A stretch of 64,000 nucleotides of DNA from the NCBI GenBank assembly GCA_964023205.1, contig OZ026838.1, forward strand, positions 31,895,843 through 31,959,842. The letters are read 5' to 3'. The stretch is from Lutraria lutraria (taxonomy: Eukaryota; Mollusca; Bivalvia; Venerida; Mactridae). This document shows, piece after piece, positions 46,615 through 61,206 of the stretch (the stretch's first letter is position 1; every line of letters begins with the position of its first letter). The notes below the pieces were generated by a model that saw only the letters and a list, made by a program, of their open reading frames with translations, was not told where the DNA came from and did no database searches. The position numbers and the translations under genes were made by a program.

Positions 46615-47469
46615 CATATAGTGACATTGATCAGGTCATTGACAAATTAATCAAAGAAAAGCCTAGTGATGCTGAGATTAAGACAAAGGATGACACTTGA
46701 TGAAATGGGTACACAACAGTGGTTGTCTGGTTCCCTGCATACATTGGTTCCCAGCATAATGCCATGATGCCAGTGGCAGGTAACTCCAGATTTACCACAG
46801 TGAAAGCTCAATCACATGACCATCACCAATGACGGTTTGTATAACCTTGAGATGATGAGGAATATTTCTTAATTTAATGTGTTTGACTGATGTTTAATTT
46901 CAAATTCAATTCATTATCAGTTTAGGTCATTTATGATCAGAGCAAAAAAAGAATAGCAATGCTTATCTAAAGATTGTTAAATATTAGCTTTAAGAAATAT
47001 AATACAAGAGCACCTCAAGCAGTTACCATCGCTCGTCTGTTCACTGCCTCAGTGAGATCTATCCACAAATGAAGTTTCATGTTGCTACTTTTTATAGTTT
47101 CTGAGTCATGAGTTACATTGAAGTTTTTTACACAGATGACACTGCAGACAATGACACAGAAGCACAATGATCACAATAGCTCAACTTTTTCAGCCAAGCT
47201 AAAAATGAAATGTAATTTTGGATTCCAAAAGTTGAAATTCTAAGAAATAGAATCTTGTTCTGACAGCTCACTGTCTCAGCTTCTGTATGCCAATTCTTAC
47301 ACAAAACTAGAGCTTTAAATAAATAACCATTTATATTCCTACAGACAAAACTATATTGTCTGTCACTTGTTTGTAGGTTATTTAATATATCGATTACTAT
47401 GTTAAATCTGTATCTACTGTACTCAAACATTGAATTTCAAATTGTCTTTCACATAAAGAGTTTATAATT

Positions 47470-47940
47470 ATAATTGACAGACTGGTACATAATTATATAA
47501 TATATACTGACAGACTGGTACAGATAATATATGCTGACGGACTGGTACATATAAGATAATATATACTGATAGACTGGTACAGATAATATATGCTGACAGA
47601 CTGGTACAGATAATAATATACCGACAGACTGGTACAGATAAGATAATACATATTGATATACTGGTACATTAACATATACTGACATACTAGCTTGTACAGA
47701 TGATATATACTGATAGACTGGTACAGATAATATATGCTGACAGACTGGTACAGATAAGACATACTGACAGACTGGTACAGATAAGATAATACATATTGAT
47801 ATACTGGTACATTAACATATACTGACATACTAGCTTGTACAGATGATATATACTGATGGACTGGTACAGAAAATATAATTATGCTGATAGACTGGTACAG
47901 ATAATATATGCTGACAGACTGGTACAGATAATATACACTG
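47470..47940. repeat. Minisatellite, about 27-bp units
   Basis: The unit is 'ctgacagactggtacagata' + 'atatata', with a larger block (gatatactggtacattaaca...actagcttgtacag) repeated at about 47655 and 47797. Frames rich in Y-Q-S-V-S-I-Y are artefacts. Confidence 0.9.
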
Positions 47941-49609
47941 CTGTTTTTCTGTACAATTGAGAAACACCTGTTGTCATCTCTGATTATAGTTAAATGCATC
48001 ATTCTAACATGTACAATGTAGTTACAGATACCATGTCCAACAATGCTACTTATATTGATTATAAAATTAATAATTATTCAAAAGTTACCATTCACCATAC
48101 TTTTTGTGATAGTCACATTAACAAATAAATTACCATCAAACTGAAAGAGTAAGATTGTATTTAATAATTTCAAATACAGTATGGTGATTGTAGATTTTTC
48201 TTTATAGAAAAACATTAGGTTTGAGTGTTTAAATCAGATTATTAAGAAACAGTGGATCGGACCAGCTCTAAATGTGCACAAGATTCGTAAATTACCATGA
48301 CCTCTGTGCTCCTGAAAAAAGAACACCAACAGTCAAAACGAGCTCGAGCAAATACCCAACAGATTGAATGAATGCTACTTTGCCATAGGTAGATCTCTGG
48401 GCATCCATCAACCATGTTTATTTCAATTTCATCTATCAACTTATCATACAGTAATTATCATGACAAACAACATATAATCTTACCTAGGTTAATGGAAGTT
48501 CGTCTCCTGTTACTGGAAACCAGCAACTTCAAGAAACTGCACATGTCATAGTCTTACAGCCTACAGGAGCAATTTTCATATCCTTCACATACAAATATAT
48601 GTGAACAAGTAGCCACATGCAGGGAACCGTCACTTATTGTAAATCCATTAAGCGCATCAAACGAGTGTTTTTAAAATTATCAATGTTCACGGGTAGAAGA
48701 TTTTTCACATAGTTGTACATGTTTTGAACCCGTTTCACATTGTAATGTTGACTAATCATCATTGACATCTAGGTAAAACTTTGAGTGCGTTTTCACAAAT
48801 CATCACTAAAACCTATAAATAATGCATCGTTAAGTGCTGAAAATGACAGGAGAATCAGCAGGATCTTGGTTAATGCAAACACCATTCAACCATGCAGCAT
48901 ATACCACTGTAATGGCTTTTGTTTATATTTCATACAACTTCCTGATATAATGGATACGACTTCAATGAAATCGGATTTTAATGAAGTACATATATTTTAC
49001 TCCACAACAGAACGTAACTAGGCACAGAAAACATACAAAAATATACAAAAATATACAATAAAATCTTACTTCGAGACACACTCAGACCATAGTGAGTACA
49101 TTTTAAAAACCTTTATTTTCAGACTGACTGATTTTCTACACTTGGATCTTCTGTACTTTTGTCATGATAAAAGGACCAACAAAATACAAAGATTTAGTTG
49201 CCTTTCATCAAGGCATCAAGAGTGGTTTTAATATCAAGGTTTACTATATTCTTTACTTGACTTGACTTTTATTAACAACAGGCTATTAACACTGAAGATT
49301 TTAATCAATGGGAAATAACATAGTCATCTAATTATTTAATCATGAAGCAGACGAGTAGAAAGAAAATAAAACTAACAATTTCACTGATGAATGATGGAAA
49401 GCAACCACCTGATATACAATCTGAATATAAAAAATTTATGTCGGTGCCAAAATAGATGCTTTTATGGGTGTCCAAATAACTGTAAATGTCAAAAAAGACA
49501 TTTTTGTTTTCTTATGGCATTTTAAACACTTGAACAGTCAACTTGTAAAACAGACACAAATTTTTATCAATCCTTCTACATAAACATCAAAGTGATCAAT
49601 AGACATAAT

Positions 49610-50790
49610 CCTTAATTGGCTCAGTGGACATAACCCTCACTCAAACTAGAGGACATAACACTCACTCAGATCAATAGACATAACCCACACTTACTATATC
49701 AGTAGACATAACACTCACTCAGATCAGTAGACACAACCCACACTTACTATATCAGTAGACATAACACTCACTCAGATCAATAGACATAACCCACACTTAC
49801 TATATCAGTAGACATAACACACACTCAGATCAATAGACACAACCCTCACTTACTATATCAATAGACATAACCCACACTTACTATATCAGTAGACATAACA
49901 CTCACTCAGATCAATAGACATAACCCACACTTACTATATCAATAGACACAACCCTCACTTACTATATCAATAGACATAACCCACACTTACTATATCAGTA
50001 GACATAACACTCACTCAGATCAATAGACATAACCCACACTTACTATATCAGTAGACATAACACTCACTCAGATCAATAGACATAACCCACACTTACTATA
50101 TCAGTAGACATAACACACACTCAGATCAATAGACATAACCCACACTTACTATATCAGTAGACATAACACTCACTCAGATCAATAGACATAACCCACACTT
50201 ACTATATCAGTAGACATAACACACACTCAGATCAATAGACACAACCCTCACTTACTATATCAGTAGACATAACACTCACTCAGATCAATAGACATAACCC
50301 ACACTTACTATATCAGTAGACATAACACTCACTCAGATCAGTAGACACAACCCTCACTATATCAGTAGACATAACACACACTCAGATCAGTAGACACAAC
50401 CCTCACTATATCAGTAGACATAACCCTCACTCAGATAAGTGGACTATAACACACACTCAGATCAGTAGACATTATACTCTCTCACTCAGATCAGTAGACA
50501 TAGCCTCTCATTCAGATCAGTGGACTATAACACACACTCAGATCAGTAGACTTAGCCCTGACTCACAACAGTAGACATAACACTCACCCAGATCAGCAGA
50601 CTTAACTCTCACTCACATCAGAAGACATAGCTCTCACTCACATCAGTACACATAGCCCTGGCTCACACCAGTAGACATAACACTCACCCAGATCAGCGGA
50701 CTTAACTCTCACTTATATCAGAAGACTTAACCCTGACTCGCATCAATAGACAATTATATTATTAACCATCACGCAGATCAGTGGACATAA
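49610..50790. repeat. Minisatellite, 53-bp unit
   Basis: The unit is 'acccacacttactatatcag' + 'tagacataacactcactcag' + 'atcaatagacata'. From about 50340 the units shorten and decay. Confidence 0.95.
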
Positions 50791-52424
50791 CCCCAGACCA
50801 CTAGAGGCATTTAGAAAATAGAGAAAATATTGAAACGAATGTTTTATTAAGGAAAAAAATAATTAAATTCACAGAACAAGCAAGAGTTAATTGAAAACAT
50901 TTAGTGATTTATGCAAATCTAGCATAATCCATGTAACAGTGTTTTCAATTTTCCAAATCTTATGTAAATCTGTCTTTATATGTATTTGCATCTTTATTAA
51001 ATTCGAAACCAATGTAAAATGCAGTGAATTAATGATTAAAATATCTAAAGTCTGTGGAATATGAATAAATGGAGGTTTGACTTAATGTAATATCTACAGT
51101 ATCATTTGAATAATTTGTATCAGCAAATCAGCTTACAACAGACAGGAGTTGGAACTAAACCTGGGTAATTTAAAGCCAACTAGATTGGAACTGGATTTTT
51201 AAAAAAAGAAACCAATGTTCAACTGATGAACCATCTCCTTTCTTTACAGTATATTATCATGTGATGACATTCATCTTCAAGGTTCAACATTGTTAGCTTT
51301 TTGATGTATAGTTAATCAATTAATGAAACTGTAGTATTTCATAACTACAGTATATAGTCTAATGAATTATCACAACATTAACCAGTAATAACATTTTCAA
51401 TATTATCAGAATTAACTCCTAAGCTGGCTTAGCCACTAAACAATTGAACTTAACTAATGTTGAAAACAATCGTATTTTGAAGTCAAAGAAGACAATTCAA
51501 TTAGTGAATCTTTGGAACTGCTGACCCCATTTAGCTGTAACTACCTAATACTGTTTTCATTTCTCACAGAAAAGAACTGAAATTTGAAAATCAATGACAC
51601 TGACAATGTAGAAACAAGAGAAATGCATTCTTCTCCATTTTATGGGATCAGTTTATTTGTATCTTCCATCATATTTTAGATCTAAGAGTACAAATTTAAG
51701 CATTGAATCAACATTGGAAATACATTTATGCTGTATTAATTAAGTTACATTTAAAAGTTGGAGGATAAATAATAGTTACTTAAGACAGTTTTATGTACAT
51801 GTATATTTTAGTTGCTAAAATATATTGTTTTAATTTGCACTGGATCAATATAAACTAAGTACATAGAAGTCAGGATTTCTATATTATTAAGAAGGTACGT
51901 CACACTATACTTAGTATCCAATCAGAGCTGCTACATTACTATCAAGTTCTAACCCATTCCTACAAATTCAGGGAGTAACTGACATATTTACTTCCAGACT
52001 GAATATAAAATTATGTCCTAAAGAGAACTTGCTTGATACCCCCCCCCCCCCCCTGACTCTCCCCTTTTTTCAATTTTCTCAAATGTTTATTTGGAGTATG
52101 TTAATGGATGAATAACTGAAGTCATTAACACAACTTACAGAAAAACTTGACACTTATCCTACTTATATGTTTTCTGATTGTTACCTTGAACCCACAAATA
52201 GTTTGGTCCTTGTATAAGCCAAAGGTGGAGGAAAAAGACCCTATGAGATAACATGTTTCACTGGAGTTACATGAACCTCAACAGTTACTGGATCTCAGAC
52301 CATCATCATCAAGGTCAATCAACATTTCAGTTGATGTAAGTTCAATTCCAGTCACATAAATATTATGAATGTATGCAGTGTCTATCAGAAGTTTGTTAGG
52401 AATGACGTAAGTGGTTCAGTAAAG

Positions 52425-54015
52425 TGTCACGCTTAGATGCCTCAGTCATTTAGTACCATGCTTAGATGTCTCGGTCATTTAGTACCACGCTTAGATGCCT
52501 CGGTCATTTAGTACCACGCTTAGATGCCTCAGTCATTTAGTACCATGCTTAGATGCCTCAGTCATTTAGTACCACGCTTAGATGCCTCAGTCATTTAGTA
52601 CCACGCTTAGATGCCTCAGTCATTTAGTACCATGCTTAGATGCCTCAGTCATTTAGTACCACGCTTAGATGCCTCAGTCATTTAGTACCACGCTTAGATG
52701 CCTCGGTCATTTAGTACCACGCTTAGATGCCTCAGTCATTTAGTACCACGCTTAGATGCCTCAGTCATTTAGTACCACGCTTAGATGCCTCAGTCATTTA
52801 GTACCATGCTTAGATGCCTCAGTCATTTAGTACCATGCTTAGATGCCTCGGTCATTTAGTACCACGCTTAGATGCCTCAGTCATTTAGTACCACGCTTAG
52901 ATGCCTCAGTCATTTAGTACCACGCTTAGATGCCTCAGTCATTTAGTACCATGCTTAGATGCCTCGGTCATTTAGTACCACGCTTAGATGCCTCAGTCAT
53001 TTAGTACCATGCTTAGATGCCTCAGTCATTTAGTACCACGCTTAGATGCCTCGGTCATTTAGTACCACGCTTAGATGCCTCAGTCATTTAGTACCACGCT
53101 TAGATGCCTCGGTCATTTAGTACCACGCTTAGATGTCTCGGTCATTTAGTACCACGCTTAGATGTCTCGGTCATTTAGTACCATGCTTAGATGCCTCGGT
53201 CATTTAGTACCACGCTTAGATGCCTCGGTCATTTAGTACCACGCTTAGATGCCTCGGTCATTTAGTACCATGCTTAGATGCCTCGGTCATTTAGTACCAC
53301 GCTTAGATGTCTCGGTCATTTAGTACCATGCTTAGATGTCTCGGTCATTTAGTACCATGCTTAGATGTCTCGGTCATTTAGTACCATGCTTAGATGTCTC
53401 GGTCATTTAGTACCATGCTTAGATGCCTCGGTCATTTAGTACCATGCTTAGATGTCTTGGTCATTTAGTACCATGCTTAGATGTCTCGGTCATTTAGTAC
53501 CATGCTTAGATGTCTCGGTCATTTAGTACCATGCTTAGATGCCTCGGTCATTTAGTACCATGCTTAGATGCCTCAGTCATTTAGTACCACGCTTAGATGT
53601 CTCGGTCATTTAGTACCACGCTTAGATGTCTCGGTCATTTAGTACCATGCTTAGATGCCTCAGTCACTTAGTACCACGCTTAGATGTCTCGGTCATTTAG
53701 TACCATGCTTAGATGCCTCGGTCATTTAGTACCACGCTTAGATGTTTCGGTCATTTAGTACCACGCTTAGATGTCTCGGTCATTTAGTACCACGCTTAGA
53801 TGTCTCGGTCATTTAGTACCATGCTTAGATGTCTCGGTCATTTAGTACCATGCTTAGATGTCTCGGTCATTTAGTACCACGCTTAGATGTCTCGGTCATT
53901 TAGTACCACGCTTAGATGTCTCGGTCATTTAGTACCATGCTTAGATGTCTCGGTCATTTAGTACCACGCTTAGATGTCTCGGTCATTTAGTACCATGCTT
54001 AGATGCCTCAGTCAA
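52425..54015. repeat. Minisatellite, 29-bp unit, about 54 copies
   Basis: The unit is 'gcctcagtcatttagtacca' + 'cgcttagat'. It is almost free of length change over 1.6 kb, with three variable sites (cctc/tctc, cagt/cggt, acgc/atgc). Copies with cagt dominate the left part and cggt with tctc the right, so variants have spread locally. Confidence 0.97.
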
Positions 54016-54675
54016 TATAAGTTAATGAATATGAATCATCATTTTATGACAATAGAATATTTCATATGTATACAGATCACAAGTGACCAGATGACTCAGG
54101 TGACATCTGTGTAATGTTTAATGTCCTTTAAAAATGTAGATTTATTTTTGATAAAAACTTAATTTAAGCTGCCTTTAGAAGTCAAACAAAGTTTACCATT
54201 ATCATCTTCTATTCAGACAAATCATTAATAATTATATAAATATACAGTAAGTACCATTATCCAAATACTTTATTCTTTGAATTCAATTTTGATAAGTAAA
54301 TTGAGGTATCATTAAAATTTTGTTCACAATTCTTGTAGCAGCTACAGATCTTTACCTACCAATGTACCCAGTTTTAAAAGAAGGGAGTTCGTAAAAGGCT
54401 GACATTGTAACTTTGAAATAAGACTACTGGTAAAGCACCCCAAACTTTGATTTATATAAATCAACTAATAAGTATGTACTCATTAAAACAGGTTATTCAA
54501 TCAAAACTATTTTCAGTAAAGGTACAAAAATATTTTAACAGCATAACATATGACATAAATCTGAGTATAGTTCACCATGCATATTTCTGTGGTAATTGAA
54601 ATGTAACAATATAACCAAACCATTGATAGTTTATGAATTAAAATTAAATATCTGGTAAATTAAGCATATTGCATC

Positions 54676-54800
54676 TATCCCTCAGGCAAGGTTCATCATA
54701 TAACAGGAGGAGGCAAACAAAGTATCCTATGCTAGGCTCGAACCAGCAACCTCTTGCTTATAAATCAGATGCTCTACTAACTAAAACAATCTGGGTTGGA
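54676..54800 (-). repeat. tRNA-like relic or SINE head
   Basis: On the minus strand 'ttagttagtagagcatctga' and 'gaggttgctggttcgagcct' resemble the D-arm and T-arm of a tRNA, with a TTATAAG middle. The acceptor stem does not pair, so it is not called as a working tRNA. Confidence 0.45.
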
Positions 54801-55838
54801 TAATGTCACAGCCAGTTTATTAATACAAGTACTATATTATACCATACTGCTACATAATTAAAAATTATTCTAAGATTGATCGCGAACAATATAACATTTG
54901 AAGAATTTCATTATGTTTGACTTTCACAAAAAAGAAAATATACCATGAATCTTAAGTTAAAATATAAAAACAATTTCCTCACACGAACATCCGGCCGTTC
55001 ATATATGAAGAATTTACACATGTATATATATCAATAGATCATTACATGATTAAATTCACTGTGTCACTCAACCTGAAGCAAAAGCAAAGAGAGAAAACAA
55101 AAATATAACATAAAACTCCAAAGTGTGAATATATAACAATCAAAAGTAAACACCATTCATAAGATCCTTCAATATTAAACCATACAAGCAAGCACTGAAT
55201 ATCTTACGCAATACACGCTTGTTATAATATCCAATTTACCACGGCACATGTATTTAATATGCTTTCATTTCTATCCACTTCAGCTGATCAAGAAAACTAT
55301 TGAAAATTCTCTCCACTAAACAATACAATTGCAATGAAATCAACCAAATAAATTGTATGAAACATTGTAACATTGTACAAGACCAAATACATCTGGCAAG
55401 CTTGTCTACTTCTCTCCTTGCCATAACATGATTCCCAATACTCAATAATTCTCATAGTCACACAGATTCTACAGCCAGGCTAACGGCAGATGCAGCGAAA
55501 TTTGGTCTAAGCAATCTGCTGACATTCACATGAATAATGACCCTTTACATACAATAATATTACAGGAGAACGAGTCATAGATAAGTCTGAATAAAAAAGG
55601 GGCTCATTAATATTTATATCATTTTGACAAATTTACATTGATCAGCCAATATGAGCCCATTAATATTGATTTGAAATTTCCAATTTTGAAATAATTTCTA
55701 AAAGAGAGTAAACAGATCAATATTCTTAATTGAATTTGTAGTAAATGTTTATGAATGAAATTGGACACACTGTAACTGCATGACTCAAACAAGATTTCTG
55801 TTATTTTATGCTTATAAGGTATCACTATCAATGCACAA

Positions 55839-56070
55839 ATCAGTGGTTGAGTGGTTATTAAAGGTCACTGACTTCAAATCACTGTTACACCTCTCATTGA
55901 TAGAGGGTCATGGGTTTGAGCCCAGCTACCGACCATATCTCTTTATGTGAGAAAGTAGTCAGTGGGAGTCTAGTACTGGTTCTTCCTTAAGGAACGATGG
56001 TTAGGTGAAGAGTTTGAAATTCCCCATGTTTTAAATGGACTTGACCAAAGTCAGTACATCCACCAGTCAA
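55839..56070 (+). repeat. SINE family 1, with tRNA-like head
   Basis: Head: 'cagtggttgagtggttatta' and 'gggtcatgggtttgagccca' (A- and B-box-like). Body: 'gagtctagtactggttcttc'. It shows the full layout that is cut off at position 1. Confidence 0.7.
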
Positions 56071-57869
56071 ATCACTGTATTAGGTTAATTTCATTATCAA
56101 ATGGGTAGTTTGAAATATATTAATTGTGTATAATCATTAGTGCAGAGTGCAGACAAAATAGTCCTGTTAACAGCAGCTTGTTAAAATATAGAATAATAAG
56201 TTGCACAATCTTCCTATTCCAACTTTTTTCTAAAAGTAACTTTAATAAATAAGAGTTAGAATTAATTTTGTCACCAAGTATTGATCAGTATTTATTACAA
56301 TATAATATATCTGTGAAAAATTCATGTCCAGTGATGCAGCATTTCACAAAAAAAGTGAATATTGATTCAACTGACATGGATTATTTTTTCATTAGATATC
56401 CTGTCACTGTTATCTATTGTCCTTAGGCTAGAAAAATAATAATCACCATTGCAGATATTTGACCCAAACATTCTAAGGGTAGATAGGTTAAAAAAAACTA
56501 TTTTTTCATAAAAGAGAATCTGGAGGAGAACCAAACATTTATATCCCTACTCTTATAGTGAACAGATTTTAGGAACAGAGTTCCAATAGGTATACACCAC
56601 TTTTTGTAGCGACAAAACAGTGACGCCTCTCATCCGCACTGAAAAATAGTACCACTTGTTGTATAGGTATACATTGCAGACTTTGCAGTTTGGGTAAATG
56701 TTGGAGATTCTGTTGATTTTGAAAGCACAGAAAATATTTTGGCAATTTAATTCTGGGCCTTACCATATGCCCAGAGTAAAACACTGATTCATGCATGCAT
56801 ATCCCCATTCCTGTGATTTTCTAAACACAGCACTTGGCTTAGTTTTTCAGATGAAGACAGTGAAAAAGCATCCCTGAAATATCTGAAGGCAGAGCCGAGA
56901 CTGGATCCATTGTTACCACTCAACCACCAATCCCTCCATTTTTTCTCTATACATGCTATTCATTCTTTGTAGGTATGATAATCCCCAAATACTAACATAC
57001 TTTGAATTTTGCAGTTTGAAACAGTCTGTCCGGTATCCGAAAACTGCAAGTATTTCAGTCTGGCCTAACTGTAAATGAGGCTTTTTTGAAGGGAGGACTG
57101 CTGAATTAAAATACACTATTGTAGATAAAATTACCATTGTCATCTTTTTGTTTTATGATATTAGTTAGGCAGCACTTCTCTGAATAAATTCATGTGGTTA
57201 TTGGAATTTTCTTAATGTTACTATAATGTACCATACGATCATAATTATCATTACTGTGGCACAGACTTAGTCAATATATGAATAAGTAATGTCATCAAAG
57301 GTGAATACATCAATTTATGAACTCTTCAATCAATGACAGCACTAGTTTATACTGGAACAAAATTTGGCAGGATTTTCATGTGTTCTTGTCAGGAGTAAGA
57401 TGCAAAATTTGTTGGGCAAATCAAATCCACTAGTAAGACCACAACAGTCAGACTAATGTCAGCTCAACATGTTATCAAAGGCTATTGAATGTTAAAATAT
57501 AATCTTGCTATTCATGCAGCCAGAGAAAGCGAACAATCTGATTGGATAATCCTTAGAAAAGTTTCAAAGTCAGCCAATCAAAATACTTCATTCTGATATT
57601 TAAATCCTGCCTCTGGTTATGGATATATTGCGTACAAAGACATCCATAAATATTTCAAGTTTCAAACAAATGTATGTGTACTAATCTAATCATTTAGTGA
57701 CTAATACGAATAGCTTGTGATAAATCTTCAAATCTTTTCTAGTAAATTATTAATGATTTTAACTTTTGTTGCCACGGTTGATTTAATTGATGCTATATGC
57801 CTGGAAGGGTTTGTCGAAAAGAATATAATTTGTGAGCATTCCCATAGAAACCTATGTCAGGATGCCAAC

Positions 57870-58330
57870 AAAAATCTACACCTAGTCAGTATTTCCACAA
57901 GACCTACTTATGTATGTCAGTATTTCCACAGGACCTAGTTACGTACATCAGTATTTCCACAGGACCTACGGTAGCTAGGTTTGTCAGTATTTCCACAGGA
58001 CCTGGTTATAGTATTTCCACAGGATGTAGTGATGTATGTCAATATTTCCACATGACCTAGCTAGGTTTGTCAGTATTTCCACAGGACCTAGTTATAGTAT
58101 TTCCACAGGACCTAGTAATGTATGTCAGTATTTCCACAGGACCTAGCTAATGTATGTCAGTATTCTCTCAAAAAACAATCTCATTATTTCCACAGGACCT
58201 AGTTAAGTATGTCAGTATTTCCACAGGACCTAGTTGTATGTCAGTATTTCCACAGGACCTAGCTAATGTATGTCAGTATTCTCTTAAAAAACAATGTCAG
58301 TATTTCCACGGAAACCATTGTCTGTATTCC
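57870..58330. repeat. Minisatellite, about 31-bp units, variable length
   Basis: The unit is 'gtcagtatttccacaggacc' + 'tagttatgtat', with insertions such as 'tctcttaaaaaacaat'. Frames repeating C-Q-Y-F-H-R are artefacts. Confidence 0.9.
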
Positions 58331-59054
58331 TTATGGAATATCTGACATATTTTTTAACAGTAGCATTTAAACCATGACCTTTATGCAAACATTTATAAAA
58401 TAAGGAGTGGTTATAACAGCAAGAATAATAGGCAATAACCATTTGGTTTGACATTAAATCTACAGCTAGCCAGTCCCAGGGCTCCTAGTAATTATCTGCA
58501 TTTATTGCAAATAATTGTGCATACAAATGGTTATTCCATATATTAGCATTATAATGATTAATAATTCATCAGAATCAATACAAGAACAACATAAAATGAA
58601 ATTTGTACTGCTGGTATACTTGTATTACTCACCAATGATATTCTAGAATTCACCAAGTTTGATGTAGCGCAAGTCCCTATGGTCTCATTGTATAATACCA
58701 TATCAGTTGGTATTACAACTACCATAATGTTTAAACATGATTATCTCCTGCCTAAGTGCCCAATAAGATACCATAATAGAAGCTTTATGAGTTATCTCTT
58801 TCAGTATACTGTTAGGCTGAATGTGTTATTTGATATCATTTGTACCATGCAAAAACGTTTCAAATGCATTTCACTAAATGCATTTTAACAGATGACTGTT
58901 TATAGAGCCAAATGACATTCTATTGGACATACGCTTGGAGCAACATGTTGAAAACACTCATACAATATTTAATGCTTGAGAATATGTGTATGATAGTCAC
59001 TAATTGATTTTATAGAGGTATCAAGTTCTGTCTTGTTATTCATGCAGTCTTCAA

Positions 59055-59335
59055 ATTTAGCCCCGGACCTTGAACCAAGTCCACCACAATTACCAACGGT
59101 CCAGTAAATTTGAAAAAGTCAGATGTCCGAGAGTTCAGTAAATTTTTCAGTGATAACTTGACTATTTTTCGAACCAAAAAATGAAATATTTGAATCACAT
59201 TCGAAAAATAAGGCTTATAGCTGAATTTTATAAAAAAAAAATGTGTGTGTTAAAAAATTATCCATTTTGGACCAATCAGGGAAACTTTACTATCACCTGG
59301 AAGTATCAGAGTCGTCACAATATGTACTGGAGTAC
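59055..59335 (+). repeat. Interspersed repeat, partner at 38.5-38.7 kb
   Basis: Shares 'ggtccagtaaatttgaaaa', 'cagtaaatttttcagtgat' and 'aaatgaaatatttga' with the earlier copy. Confidence 0.6.
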
Positions 59336-60009
59336 ATTTAAAATACATGTATATAAATGAAGAGTCCAAAATCAATGTACTCCATTATTGTATTTATGGT
59401 TAAAGCCGAATTGCCCAACTATAGATTATATACTAGTTCCTGTTTCATGTTGTAGTGCACCATAATTATTCTTTGTCAAATTCTTTATTGATGTAAGCTG
59501 CAATGTATTTTTCAATGTTATATTTGTCGAATACCTGTGTGGCATCCTTGATATGTTTTAGTAATTTAAAGGTGTTAGACCTTGACCAGACAACAATAAT
59601 ACGAGGCAGTTATTTGTCGAAGACTTTACATCTTATTCACCTTAACTGATTCCAGTTGACTCTGGCCGGAGCACTGTAACATGGAAAGGGAACCAGCTTG
59701 TTATTCACTGTGATACAAAAATTGTTTGTTTTTGCCATTTGTGCATTAGCCAGAAAGTAACAAACAAGTGGATATTTCGGCACTTTCGGCGGCATAAAAT
59801 AAAGCATGCCGATTCCCCAGAATGTATATAGATTGAGCTCTACAAACTGTGATAAAAATTAACTTTCATTTGGAGATCTAGAAATGAAATTATTTGAGAC
59901 ATCAAGTTGAACAAGTGAACAATTAAAACTCAGCTTAGCAAATTTAAGTTATTTTACATGCATCACTAATAGTCTCAAATTTAGTTTTTTTCATCTGATG
60001 CAAAGTCCA

Positions 60010-60430
60010 CTCTAATCAGCTAAAAATGGTGGTACATTAGTTTGTCCACTCTGATCAGCTAAAAATGGTGGTATGTTAGTTTGTCCACTCTGATCAGCTA
60101 AAAATGGTGTTACATCAGTTTGTCCACTCTGATCAGCTAAAAATGGTGGTACATCAGTTTGTCCACACTGATCAGCTAAAAATGGTGGTACATCAGTTTG
60201 TCCACTCTGATCAGCTAAAAATGGTGGTGGTGCATTCATTCAGCTCAATTCAGACAAACTTCAGACATTCTGTTTCATGAGGGACATCAGTTTGTCCACT
60301 CCGCTCAGCTAAAACAGGTGGTACATCAGTCTGTCCACTCTGATCAGCTAAAATGGTGGTACATTAGTTTGTCCACTCTGCATGATCAGCTTAAAATGGT
60401 GGTATGTATATTAGCTATTCCACTCTGATC
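60010..60430. repeat. Minisatellite, about 39-bp unit
   Basis: The unit is 'ctgatcagctaaaaatggtg' + 'gtacatcagtttgtccact'. The array is broken by about 65 bp of other sequence near 60232-60280, then resumes in degenerate form. Confidence 0.9.
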
Positions 60431-60889
60431 AAAATGGTAAAACAACTTTATGAACAGATGCAAACATAGAAGATTGTGGCTGTAATTGTTTATGCAGTAT
60501 AACACCAGGTTGTCTGTTCATACAAAGACAAGCAATCTGGCTCGACATTGTTTCATTTCCTCAGTATAATCTCTCACACTGTATAAATCAATTTGTGTCG
60601 AGATTAATACTGTCAAAGCAAACTAAATCAATGCTTTACTAAGTCAATCAATCAGAAAATGTTCCTGTCCCATAGTGAGCCAAAAATGTCTTACAATATA
60701 CTTTGTTCTATAATCCGGGATATAGCCCCAGGCTTAATTTCATTACAACTCGGTGTCTATCACTGTAGCGGATGTGAACAGGATGTTGAATTCTAGAGAT
60801 CCAGACAATTAAGACTAGTAAGGTTCAGGAGTGGACTTATAATGGGGATAATGTAACACCACATACAGCACCATTACCTACTGGAACGT

Positions 60890-61135
60890 CTTCAGGAGTT
60901 TTATGTCCTATCACACCAATAGACAAAGTCATTTGGTGCCTTTTCCAGCTTCATGAAACTGTGGAAGAAGGCCAAAGGACACATCTTTCAGCTGGGAACC
61001 AAACCAAATACCACTATTAGGCTAGTTGGACAGCTTCCTCCCATGTGAAAGATGGTCCCAAGTGAGATTCTTTTAACTGCCAGACAGAGCCCAGCTTAGC
61101 TTAAGAAGGTTGATGGTTCTTTGAAAGTGTTTGTA
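60890..61135 (+). repeat. SINE body related to 2.5 kb copy
   Basis: Carries 'ttggacagcttcctcccatg', 'agatggtcccaagtgagatt' and 'aaggttgatggttcttt', which match the body and tail of the SINE at 2519-2735. Confidence 0.5.
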
Positions 61136-61206
61136 ACTTTAACTCAGGGCAATTTATTTAACTGTATGAAACTATTTTACATTGTTTTACACCTGCATAC
61201 AATAAT

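Noticed and set aside
48482..48510. 29-bp exon-like block (NRRRTSINL) and a neighbour near 49070
   Set aside because: Basic residues suggested a juxtamembrane exon, but the evidence is only chance-level splice signals, and the phase does not fit the 33637 block.
54676..54800. Working tRNA gene
   Set aside because: D- and T-arm-like boxes exist but the acceptor stem does not pair; more like a SINE head or relic.
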